Below are positions 1 to 11,700 of a stretch of DNA of 64,000 bases, piece by piece (within the stretch, counting starts at the first letter, position 1; every line of letters begins with the position of its first letter). The translations under genes and the position numbers were made by a program. A model generated the notes under the pieces. The model did no database searches. It was not told the DNA's origin and was given only the letters and a program-made list of their open reading frames with translations. The stretch is from Aquila chrysaetos chrysaetos (lineage: Eukaryota > Chordata > Aves > Accipitriformes > Accipitridae). The stretch covers positions 4,995,501-5,059,500 of the forward strand of contig NC_044019.1 in NCBI RefSeq assembly GCF_900496995.4, given 5' to 3'.

Positions 1-1560
<1,560 letters not shown>

Positions 1561-1569
1561 AGGGGATGA

Positions 1570-2235
1570 AGCCTCTGAAGGTAGGTAGTGAAGAGGAGAA
1601 ACTGCCCTTTTGAGGCAGGGCCAGCTGCTCTGTCAGGGTCTTTATTAAGATTTTAACTAGAGATTGTGATTTTTTTTTTTTTCATCCTTTTTTTTTTTTT
1701 GTTACTAAAGACGACTTTACTCAAAGGCACTTTTTTTGATGATGTTGGCTTCCGGCATGGAGGGAGCACGCTGCAGCATCAGACACTCTGCCATGTGGTT
1801 TTTTGTTCTTTTTTTTTTTTTTTTTTTTTTTTAAGAGATTTCTGATGTGAAAACAAGAAAAAAAAGAAAAAAAAAGTTGTTACACTTTGCTGGAGTGTGA
1901 CAGCAGGAAAATACCTAATTTTATACTTCACACGTTTTTAGAAAATGAGGTGCATTGGTGGGATTTTTTTTTAAATGGGGGCTTTGCTTTTTCGCTTCCC
2001 TCAAGATACAGAAATAAATAGAGGGAGAAAGGCCCTGTATATACTATTATGGGGTTTTTTTAATTGTGATAAATTGATCATGCAGTTGAGTAGCTGATGA
2101 TTTGTAGTAATAACATTGTTTCTTTGTATGTTTGTAATAATGGAGATTTTAAAAGGGATGCTTTGATTTGTACAAAACTCTGACAACTGTAAAAGTGTTT
2201 TAAAAGATCCTCACCTGTGTCTGATACTTTCTATT
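1570..2235 (+). other. 3' UTR-like T-rich stretch of an upstream gene (putative)
   Basis: This stretch is much more AT-rich than its GC-rich surroundings and runs in T-tracts on the + strand. It holds an AATAAA at 2,013-2,018 and a Pumilio-type TGTATATA at 2,036-2,043, followed by TTTGTA and TTTGTATG words, the mix typical of distal 3' UTRs. No coding exon is attached to it in this window, so the parent gene is unknown. A conserved noncoding element is the alternative reading. Confidence 0.35.
1809..1832. repeat. Poly(T) tract, T24
   Basis: An uninterrupted run of 24 T; shorter T runs lie at about 1,670-1,682 and 1,688-1,700. On the minus strand these are A-tails, but no retroelement body is recognisable next to them. 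Confidence 0.9.
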
Positions 2236-5200
2236 TGCCTTAAAGAAAAGGGGGGGGGGAGGCAACCAAAGCACCCTTCCCTGCCTGGAACTGATTTATC
2301 TCCTGCTGGCATCTGCCTGGTCGAAGCAACAGTCGTGCTGCTTCGGGGTCTGGTGCGTATGGGAAGGAGACGGCATTTTTCTATTGTTTGCTTCGTTCCT
2401 ACTTTTGTTTCTATCTTTAAATCCTCCCAATCAAGCCTGTTGCTAGGATCCTCGTTACTTGGTTACATCCAGCTTCCCAGGACCCATCCGGCTGTATCCG
2501 ATGAGATCTATTCTCTATTTTCTTCCCCAACGTGAGTGAAGACAGAGCACAGAAACAATACGGTCTTGGTAGGAAACAAAAAGATGAGATGGTAAGGGGG
2601 TTCTTTCTTTTAAGATACAGATGTAAGCGAGGTGAGTAAACACCATTTCTGTCTCTGAAGTCTTCCCCCTACCTCAGCCATGAGTCTGGAGGAAAAACAG
2701 GTTGGTTGGTCTGTTTTTTAAAGCTTTTAATTTTCCACCAGAAATTTGGTAGTGAAAAACTCTCCGGAGAGTTCCATTTGGAAACGCCCCTGTCCCTGTG
2801 GGAGCTGTAGTTCAGCATGTTGTGCTTTCCTGGTCTGCTGTCGGTGCAGCTGGCCGGTGAGACGAGCAGCGCCGTGGCACGCCGTGCTTTCCTCTGGCAG
2901 GGCAGAGGAGCTGCCGTGTCCTTGAACGTCTGTTCACGGAGTGCTGCTTGTAGCGCAGGGTGGGAAAAGGCAAACCCTAGCTCTGTTGGAACACCACGGC
3001 AGCTTTTCCAGCTCAAAATAATCTTTCCATGTTACATTTTTCAAAGCCCATAATTGCACACAGAACAGCCATGTTTCTGGGAATCATTACTTGTGACAAA
3101 TACCCAAATTCATAGTTAAATGCGGGGAAGAAAAATAGTTGCTATGAAATCTTTCTCGTCAGTGCTATCCTTCCAATCTCTTTGTTATTCTTCACATCTC
3201 TTTGGCTTCTCATGCCTGTGAAAGCAGAGGCTGTTGTGCACTGGTCGGAGTTTTCATCCCGGGTTTGCCGGATTTCAGCCCCCTGACCTGAGAGCCCTGT
3301 TGAGGGAGCGATGTCCTGCTTGAAGCACTGAAGCTATTGCAGCCTCACCGAGTTTCTACAACTCAGGGTGATGCCTCGTACAAGTGCCTGTGCTGGGTCA
3401 GGCCAAAAATCTGGGCTGGTTCCCTAGCCCAGGCAGGGAGCCCTAGACTCAGGCAGAGGCTGCTGGGGATACTGGGGGAAAGAGTGCAAAACGAGCACAG
3501 TGTGTTCAGTGCGTCCTTCGCACCGGGTGACGTGGAGGCTTCCTGAGCTGAGCATTGCATCTGTGGCCTTGAGCAGCTCCTCATCCCTCCTCCTTAGGCT
3601 CATTTTCAGATGAAGGTGCCTAAATCACACGCTCGCAGCCGGCCACGACTGCCAGGTGGAAGGCTCGCCCTGTGCGAGAAGGTGAGCTTGGCAGCTCTTG
3701 CCCAGTTAGCACTGCCTAAGCGTGCCAGTGGTGCTTAGCGTTTACGGGGCGCTTTATCTCTGCTGAGCGCAGCACAAACCTTGCCTATCCTGGAATGTGC
3801 CCAATTATCCTCGTTTACAGGAGGTCGGTCGGGAGATAGATGAGAGCTGATCTGCCAAAGGCTGGGCTCCGAGTCGGTGGGTAGAGCTGGAGCCAGCTGA
3901 AGATCCTTGCGCTCCACCGCTCCGCCTCCCGTGCCGTGTCTCCGAGGGGCTGCTCTGTCTCTGCCCTGGCAGAGCTGCAGGGAGGATTTCAAACAGGTTG
4001 CAGGCGATTTTTGCATTTCCCAGCCAGACCTTGGGTAAGAAATGGCTGGCTCCTGCCTTTATCTGCTAGCACATGCTTCCTTCTCTCTGTGGTTTATCCA
4101 CTGCTTCTAAAGAATGTTTGCAGAAGAAGATATATTTTGGTTTTAATTTATTATGGGTTGTGATTGCTTGATTTCTATTTCAAAGCTTTAGGAAAATATG
4201 GTTTTGTCAGTAACTGAACACACTTGAATATTACATACTCAGCCACCTGCTAGTAACAAAATCAAGGTCGAAAATGAGACTTCCAGTTTTTTGGTCAGTG
4301 TTTTTCCATATTCCACTTGTTTCAGGTGAGCTGATGTTTGGCTACCCCTTGCCTGCTTCCAGCAGAAACCTGTCCTGAAGATGCAGAAGCTCAAAATTTC
4401 TAGAGTGCTGACCTGGAGAGCTGGAGGTGGTTGGGTTTTCAGGGCACAATGAAAACCTCTTGCAAAGCATTTCCTGCGATCTACTAACCAAGAGGAGTAG
4501 ATTTTTTTTTATTTTTTTTTAAGTAATTGCTTGAATAAATATCTCCATTCGAAACTTGCAGGCCCCCTGGCAAGGATTTGAAACTTTAGTAGGCAAATGA
4601 ATATAAACTCTTTTGCAGCCTGGCAGCGTGTACCCGCAGCAGAAGTAAACCCGCAGCAGAAATAAACTGACTTAACCAGCCGGTAATTACCCACAACACG
4701 CTCCCTTCCATTCCTCCCTAATTGCTGGGGCTTTCTGGGAGCGCTGGCTGAGGCAGCACGCCCTGGGGGCAACAGGCTTTAAAATTGTCTTTTAAACCAA
4801 AACCACTAAGGATCTTAAAATCCTTTAAAGCCTTAGTGACTTGTGTTCTGTAGCTGAGCCAGGAGAGGTAAGCACAAGCCTTGTTCTGGAGATGAGGGAT
4901 GCAAAGGCAGGAGGATGAGCTGGGTAGAGAAGTGAAACAAGCTGGCCAAGGAGGGTGGGCTCCTCGCAAAGCCCGTGGAGAGCACGGAGGGTGCTTCAGA
5001 GGCAATTGGGAGCCCTGCGGAAAGCAAGCGGGGTTTTAGGGGTGGGAAACGTTCAGCATTGCCTACTGATCTCAGTCATTTGCTAAGGGGGGAAAACTGG
5101 CCCAGGCAATGAGACCTGCTCCGTTGGGATGGAGCTTTTCCCTTTTTCATGAGATTTCCATGAAGAAAACTTGGCTGCCCTTTGCCTTCTTCCAAAGGAA

Positions 5201-8099
5201 ATCTCTAGAGGTCCGGGAGTCCAAAGGTGTTTTGGCTGTAACCGCCGTCCTTACCGGTGCCAGACCAGCCATCCGCAGTATCCAGTCCCTGCTCCTGGAG
5301 CAGGGGGATAGCGGCTCCTTCCCAGAGGCTCCGGAGCAATGAGGATCACTCACCAGTACAAACCAGTACAAACCATTGTTTCTAATGTGTTTACGCTGCG
5401 GAAGCCACATCCATCTGCCTGCAGGGCAGAAACCCTGATGGAGCGAGGTGCTGAGCGTTTGCTGGCCCAGGAGGAGCTGCAGTGCTGAGGACCACGCTGG
5501 GGGTCACCTTCCCTCCGTGGCTCCAAACGATGCAGCTGCGGAGGAATTCCCTTCTCCACCCCAGAAATCGTCTGGGCTTCCTTCTTCCAGCCCACCAAGG
5601 CCAGATGCCGGTGGGTTTTCCCACAGGAGGCTGTTAGTGGGGAGGTGCGGGGTGACCGGCCATGGTGGCAATCCAGCTCCCCAGTCTTTGGACAGAAGTG
5701 GAGCACGTAAGGAAAGGAAACACTTGAACAATGGTGCACGTCTTATCTGCTCCAGGTACCCCAGGAGCTCCTTGCAGAGAGTCCCTGTATGGTCTCTGCT
5801 GCTTCCCTCTGCTTGTCCTCGGGGTCTGGGCTGGGCTGGTGAAGTACCAAAAGGCCGGACAAGGCAACGGCTGTCCCCAGCCAACCTTGCTATTTGCTCT
5901 AAGGTGACTTTAGCAATCGGCCTTGCCTTCCTGTTTAGCTTTCTTGCAGCACACTGTTAAACTAAAGCAACAAACTTGTACAGTCAGCATCTTGATAACT
6001 AGGGCACTGTCAATCCCTAAATAATTACTGAGCTGTTGCGTGTTCCCTGTGATTGGTGTTTCTGGGAACAGGGTGTTTGGGTTCAGCTCTTGGGTTCCTC
6101 TCTCGAGGAAATTTTGCCTCTCCTTTGCCACCCTTTTCTCAACGATTATCCTAAGGAGCCTAGCTGCAGCACTGCTGTGTGCCCAGGTAAACCCCTGTAA
6201 ATTAGCCAGCACGGAAAAACCCTCCTACAGTCATATTTCCTTGAAGAATGAGCACTGCTGAGCTCAAATTGGGACAAAACATGAGACCTCAAGCGTTCTT
6301 GGGTGAGGCTTGTGGGACAAAAGGACTTGAGATGCTGAAGCTGCTTTGGCACTGCCTGGTATCACCCATTTCTGGCACAAACGGGAAAGTACAAGCCCCT
6401 GGCAGCTCAGAGGCGGTGGCAGGTCATCTCCTTTTGCCAGGCTGCTGTCAACGAGGGAAGATGCTGCTGACAGCCTGAGCCGGCTGCTATGTGGGCAGGA
6501 GCATTGCAAACAGGCCAGGAAAAGTGCTGAGGCTGCAGGTAACGCGCTGGCTGCCTCTAATCGGCCGGGCTGGGCTGACCCAGGGCTGCGGAGCAGATGG
6601 GGGGTTGCGTGCTGCTCCGTATTGCCGAGCGAGTGTACTGCCTGGCTCGGCGACCGCCGGGCCATGCTCAGCTCCTCCCGTCCCTGCTCTGCACGCAGGG
6701 GCCGTAGTGCCGGCCAGCTCTGCCGGCTCCAGGGCAAATGTCCTTCTGGCACAGCCCTCGGTGTCTTCTGATGGGATATTTTTATATTAAATATTTGGCA
6801 GCATCTCCAGCCCAACTCTCCAGCTGAACCGCTGCCTCAATGCACACCCACAGCCCTGGGGTCGCCAGGTCTCTCTCAGCCTGTCCCCCTCGGGTCCAGA
6901 GCTTTCTGGGGAGCAGAAAGGGGAGAACAGAGGCAGCAACCCCCCCTTCTGCTTTGCTTACACCGTGTTGCCTTCACTGCTGCAAAGCAAGAGATGGCTT
7001 TTCATCTCCAGGCTGATGTGTTCAGCCAGAACAAACGCAGAGCTCGGGGCTTCAGGTAGCTGCAGCCCCGGTGCTGGCTGGGGACCAGGCGTCACCTTGG
7101 CTCTTGCCCCGTGTAAGGCGGCTCTGGGCCTCTCTGCGGGGTGTGACGGGGCCAAAGGAGCAGGTGACAGACCTGGACCAGGGTGACGGGCATCTTTGGC
7201 CCCAGGGGAGCGTGGGGCCGGGTGGCCCTCGGAGCAGGTACCACCTGGACCTCGGATCAGATGCCATTAAACCCCCAAATTGTTCCTCTCAAATGACGCA
7301 AGTGCAAATACAGAAGCAGACACCTCGGGGTGGCCAGAGCTGCCCAGACCCCACACCCTCAGTTGCAAAACAACCCTAAAAATAGCACAGGGTGTTTGCA
7401 GGCTGCCGTGTACTGGAAAGGAGACAAGGATGAGGAGCAGCTGACCAGGGGGCATTTGAACCTCACTCTGTCCTCTCTCCCCGCAGCTGCGAGCGTGCCG
7501 TGGCGTGCCGGCCGTCGGCTGTGCCGCCAACACCGTGCTGCCGAGGCGCGCTGACATGTTCGCTTAATTGGCAGGAGCTCAGGACCGGAGCCGGAGGAGG
7601 CTGTTGCCAGGCAAAACCCGAGTTGTTTGTGCAGCGACTCCTGTTTGCTGGACTTTGCCATGTGCGGGCTGTCAAGCAGCACCAGATTGTTATCAGCGCT
7701 GCTGTCTGGGGCTGTCTGTGGTTGTGGGGTTTTATTTTTTCCTTCTTTCACCTTCTTTTATTGGGTTTGGTGTTTTGTTATTCAAATGGACAGGAGCTGG
7801 CGTGGGGCTGGACGCCTTGTAGAGGATGGGAGGGGAAAGCTGCTCTTGGGGCTTTTCTGCACTGGGTTAACCAAACTGCTCCGTGCAAAGCTGGGGGGAG
7901 CCTTGGGGTGTTCTGGGGTGGCAGGAGGGGGGGACGCAGCGACTGCTCATGGCCACACAGAGCCACGGGACGGGCTCTGCCCACAAGGTAAGACCAGGAC
8001 AGCTGTGCCATTTTGAACAAACACCACCGCCCGCAAACGCACGCAGGCTCCCCGCGTGCCTTTTCCACCAGGTTTCTTTTCCCTTTGGCCCCGGGAGAC
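2236..8099. other. Intergenic, no gene recognised
   Basis: About 5.9 kb of mostly GC-rich DNA without a supportable exon. The open frames are short, overlap on both strands and show no family resemblance. Local AT-rich pockets (4,140-4,320; 5,930-6,050; 6,770-6,800) could be regulatory but have no decisive motif. A possible old SINE-like remnant lies at 3,765-3,905, where a cattatcc-like and tttacag-like wording can be discerned. Confidence 0.6.
3765..3905. repeat. Possible ancient MIR/CORE-SINE-like remnant
   Basis: The segment contains an AATTATCCTCGTTTACAG stretch, very close to the MIR-type wording ATTATCCTCATTTTACAG, followed by a loosely similar continuation ending in gggtagagctgg. Resemblance was judged by eye and the copy is heavily decayed. 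Confidence 0.3.
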
Positions 8100-8355
8100 A
8101 TTTTCCGTGACTCCCTGTGTCAAAAGGTGGGGAAAGCGCCGCAGCCGGGCTGGGCAGAGGGAACCTCTCCTTCCCCTCGGAGCAGGGAGGGTGGGTGGAG
8201 TGTGAGACACCCCCTCCCCACGCTCCCATGCCCGCCCACGGGGACGGGGACGGGGGGGGGGGCTCACGCTGCTGCCAGCCCGGGGGTCCCACCACGGTTC
8301 GCAGGATTCGCACCCGGCGGCCTCAACCCGCGGCCACCCCAGGAACGGGCGGCGA

Positions 8356-8375
8356 ACTACAACCCCCAGCATGCC
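8356..8375 (+). promoter_or_regulatory. ZNF143-type motif
   Basis: The sequence ACTACAACCCCCAGCATGCC matches the ACTACAAnTCCCAGCATGC motif bound by ZNF143 at many CpG-island promoters, with one or two differences. It lies about 300 bp upstream of the SESN2 start codon. A sister motif sits in the second CpG island at 30,666. Confidence 0.75.
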
Positions 8376-8392
8376 CCGCGCCGCCTCGCCCT

Positions 8393-8462
8393 ATTGGCCG
8401 ACGGTCCCGCGTTGGCCACTCCCTCTCTTTACCATTGGTCGAGACGCCGAGAGGGGGCGGAG
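8393..8462 (+). promoter_or_regulatory. SESN2: SESN2 core promoter boxes: two inverted CCAAT boxes and a GC box
   Basis: ATTGG (inverted CCAAT, NF-Y type) occurs at 8,393-8,397 and again at 8,434-8,438, 41 bp apart, which is about four helical turns and places both on the same DNA face. A GC box (GGGGGCGGAGC) follows at about 8,452-8,462. No TATA box is evident. This arrangement predicts dispersed starts just downstream, about 8,480-8,540. Confidence 0.65.
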
Positions 8463-8541
8463 CTACCGCCCTTACCTCTCCCGCCCACCGCCGCGCTATG
8501 AAAGCGGGCGCGGAGCGCGGCGGCGGGTTGGAAAGAACCGG

Positions 8542-8556
8542 GGAAGGTTCTAGAGC
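8542..8556 (+). promoter_or_regulatory. Heat-shock-element-like sequence
   Basis: GGAAGGTTCTAGAGC fits nGAAnnTTCnnGAAn, the three-pentamer HSF1 site, with only the last pentamer imperfect (GAG for GAA). A partial copy, GTTCTAGAGCC, recurs at 8,597-8,607, exactly 50 bp downstream of the one at 8,547-8,557. Both lie in the presumed 5' UTR or start region of SESN2. HSF1 control is an inference. Confidence 0.35.
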
Positions 8557-8637
8557 CCGGGGGGTGTCCGGGGACCCCCCCACCCCGCCCGGGGCCGTTC
8601 TAGAGCCTAGGGGAGGGGGGGGGGTTATCCCGGAGCC

Positions 8638-8652
8638 ATGCCCACCGCCTAA
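8638..8652 (+). other. Four-codon upstream ORF before SESN2
   Basis: An ATG at 8,638 reads four codons (M-P-T-A) to a TAA and stops 15 nt before the SESN2 start at 8,668. It would be in the mRNA wherever the cap lies in the promoter region. Another ATG at 8,498 opens a longer frame that overlaps the SESN2 start in a different frame, but may lie upstream of the cap. Confidence 0.6.
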
Positions 8653-8667
8653 GCCCCCCGCGCTGCC

Positions 8668-8745
8668 ATGCTGCTGGCCGGTTCGCCGTGCCGCCCCGCG
8701 GGACCGGAGGAGTACCGGGGCTGCGGGGCCCGGCGGGGCGGCGAG
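8668..8745 (+). CDS. SESN2: SESN2 exon 1 coding part
   Basis: 26 codons from ATG to a GAG|GTAAGG donor, phase 0. The start aligns with the human N terminus (MLLAGSPCR against MIVADSECR), which supports this ATG. Kozak context has G at -3 but C at +4, so it is only moderate, and a short upstream ORF precedes it. Confidence 0.85.
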
Positions 8746-11700
8746 GTAAGGGCTCGGCTCGGTGCTCGCCTGCCCGGGGCGGTCCCGTTTTGCATCGCCC
8801 GCTGCTTCTCCCCGGGATGGGACGGGGTGCTGTCACCGTGCAGGGTGCCCGGGGGGTCCCTCCGGGAGGGGCTGGAGGTGTCCCCGTCCCCCCCCCTCGC
8901 CTTGGTGGGTAGCAGGGAGGGGAGAAGCTGGGCTGCAAAAATAACCCTGGTTTGCTTTGCAGCGAGCTTAAAAATAAGGGCGCTGGGGTGCCGGAGCAGG
9001 CTAGGGTGCTGGAAGCCCACCCAGGGCTCTCGGGGATGGGGTGGCCCTGTCCTGGCAAGGGGACGTTGGGGTGGCTGGATGGGGAGGTCGCAGGGTCTCC
9101 CGAATCCTCCAGGAGCCGCGATGTGCGCGGGAGCCGGGCAGAGGTCCTGCCTGCAGGTATAGGCCAGGAGCAGAAGGGAAACCGAGGCAGGGGCTGGCGA
9201 TGGGACGTGCCCACTGGGATAGGTGGTGCGGGCTGGCAGGAGGCTGGGGGGTTCTGGGGGCTCCATCCAGTCATTCAGCTCATGCTGCCGTTCCCGGGCT
9301 GGGCATGGGATCTCTCTGTTGTCCCCGTTAACCCAGAGGTCTGCGAAACCTCTTACATTTCCCAGGGCTTTTGCATTTGGAGTCCAGTCTGCAAGACTGG
9401 AGTCCTGAGGTGTCCGTGGAGCTTTGCAGGATCTCCCTGTCCTTTCCAGGCAATCGGACCGGTCTGCAACTTGCTGAGTTTCCTGAAAAGTTGGGAATTG
9501 TGTCTATTTGTAAGACTTATTTTCCCCTCCGAAAAAAACATTTGCAGTTTTCCCTCTTGCTCCCACATTCCCCTTCCCTCCGGCTTCCCCAGGGACAGCG
9601 GGATTGCTCTGCAGCTCAGGGCTTTGCTCGCGGGGAGTCGGTGGCTCCCCAAATAGCTGTGCCACCTCGGCGTAGCTGCAGGGATGGTTACTCCTGACAT
9701 GGGCTGGAAGCTGGAAATCCCGGGACAGTGGGTGGGAAGGACCCCAGACAGCAGTGCTGCCAGGGAGCTCCCTCCGGTACTTGTCCCGGCGTGAGCTGAA
9801 GCCTGAAATCGGTGCTTTGGAGCAGGCTGGGGGGAGGCCAGCGATGGTGGGGATGTCTTAGACCTTGGCCGCTGACATCTAACAGGTACCACTGAAACTC
9901 CGTGGGCTGGGACGTTCGCACCCGCCGTGCAAGCGCCTCGGTTTTGTTCCTGTGTGCTGTGGCAGTGAGGTTTGCACCGCCGCAGGGCTGTCTGTTCAGC
10001 GGCAGCTCCGCTCTTCTCCGTGAAACCTCTTCGGGTTTTCAGGACGAGGTAGGGTGGGATTTGGGGATCCCGTCACCCTCCTCGCTGGAGCGTGGTGGCA
10101 GCTGGGTTTAGCTTTCCAGGAGCGGGTCTGGCTGGGGGTGTGGCGGGGGCAGCTCATGCCAAGGGGGTTGTACTCGCACGTTGGCTCCGTGCGTCAGTGG
10201 GGCCGAGCCCCGGCGCTGGTCTCGCCACCCAGTATGGCCCAGGGACAGCCTCCTGCCCGGTTTTTGGCAGGAGCGCGGTTACGAGGGGCAAACCTGCTCT
10301 GCCGGGTGGCTGCAATGGTGTTTGTTTAACCTCGCCTTATCGGGACTCACTTTCCAACACCTGACTAAGCACTGGGCATACCCGTTCTGCTCCCAGGGGA
10401 TTAACTTCTTCCCCCAGTGTCTCCGTTGAGACCCTCCGCCTGCTCTGTGCCGGCTGGAGCCTGGGAGCAGGTTGTGCGGGTGGCACGGGTCAGAGCATCG
10501 CCTCCGTGCCTCAGTTTCCCCATCAGCGGAAGCAGGAGGTGATACCCTACCCGGTGGCGGCGCGCCGAGGGTTAACTGCAGTGCCCCTGAGCATTGCTTA
10601 ATGCAGCAAAACATAACGAGCCTCTACGTAGGGATGATTAAAATGCACCTTCAAAGGTCACCCTGAGCTGTCACCGAAAAGCAGCGGGGCGGGCTGGGCT
10701 CCCCGGCTGCTCGCTGCCTTTGGGGTTGGAAGTCCTGCCGCCTGCGTCCCATGGATTTGCCTGCCGGGGTTCTCTCTGTTGCCGTCCCCTTCCAGGGAGC
10801 CTCTTGGAGCACCAAAGCAGCTCTTTCTCCCCAAACTGTGAGTCAGCGCGGAGCCAGCTCAGCACCTGGAGCAGCCATGGCACGAGCCATGACATGGCTG
10901 TCACCCCCATGTCGCTTCCGTGGTGACTCAGGGCAGGAGCACCCCGCGTGCTCAGAGCGGTCGGAGCCGGTGGATGGATGTGGGCACCGCTCGCTTCGCC
11001 AAGGTGGCTGCAGCCCGGTGCTGGCGAGAGCCCACGGCGTGCCGTGACCCGCTGCCCGGCACGTTGGGGAGCACGTGGCCGCGCTGACAGCTGCTGCGTG
11101 GTCACCTCGTGCCATCCCACCCACACCCCTTCCCCGCTCCGGAGAGGGTGCCAGGCTGTACCCGCTGCCTCGGGACTGATTTGGAGCCAGCTGGCAGGAG
11201 AAGGCACCCGCCGTCACCTGGGCTATGCCCGGCTCCAGCTTTCGAGTATCTCTCCCGGCGAAGCTGGGCGGCAGCCCCGGCGCTCGTCCGTGGAAAAGAC
11301 CCCTGGGAGAAGCGGCTCCCTGCCCCGTTGCTCCACGGCCGGAGAGCGGGACGTGCCGTCCTGCCGTCGGCACCCCTGCCCCGGGATATGTCCCACGTCC
11401 CGTCTCCCGCAGGTGAATCCCGGCAGCGGGAACCTCACTGCCACCTCCTCGCAGCCTCTTCTGCCCGGTTGCAGGAGGCCGGGAGCGTGGCACCGGGTGT
11501 GATGGCGGACGTTGAGCATGGGGGGAGAGAGCAGGTTTGGGGGGGCAGAGCTGCCCTTTGAGCTTCCCCGTCGTTAACGGGCTGGAAAGTGCGTGTCCGA
11601 TCGTGCCGTTGGTTTTGGAAGGTGCCGCTGGGTGCTGTGCTTGCTCTTTTTCTGCATTGATGCTGTGGGTGCGGGGATAGCCGTGCCCTGCCCACCCCGG

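Larger units (their letters stand above)
8100..8900. promoter_or_regulatory. SESN2: CpG island at the SESN2 promoter and exon 1
   Basis: CpG dinucleotides are frequent across the stretch and densest between 8,330 and 8,780, where the promoter boxes and first coding exon lie. This is the usual setting of a widely expressed vertebrate promoter. The exact transcription start cannot be read from sequence; it is expected between the GC box at about 8,460 and the start codon at 8,668. Confidence 0.8.

Noticed and set aside
8498-8746. ATG at 8,498 as the SESN2 start
   Set aside because: It is out of frame with the conserved exons and lies at or upstream of the likely cap region.
8117-8749. 210-codon frame across the SESN2 promoter
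   Set aside because: It is a GC-driven frame that reads over promoter boxes and the SESN2 start in another frame; SESN2 exon 1 is supported by family alignment.
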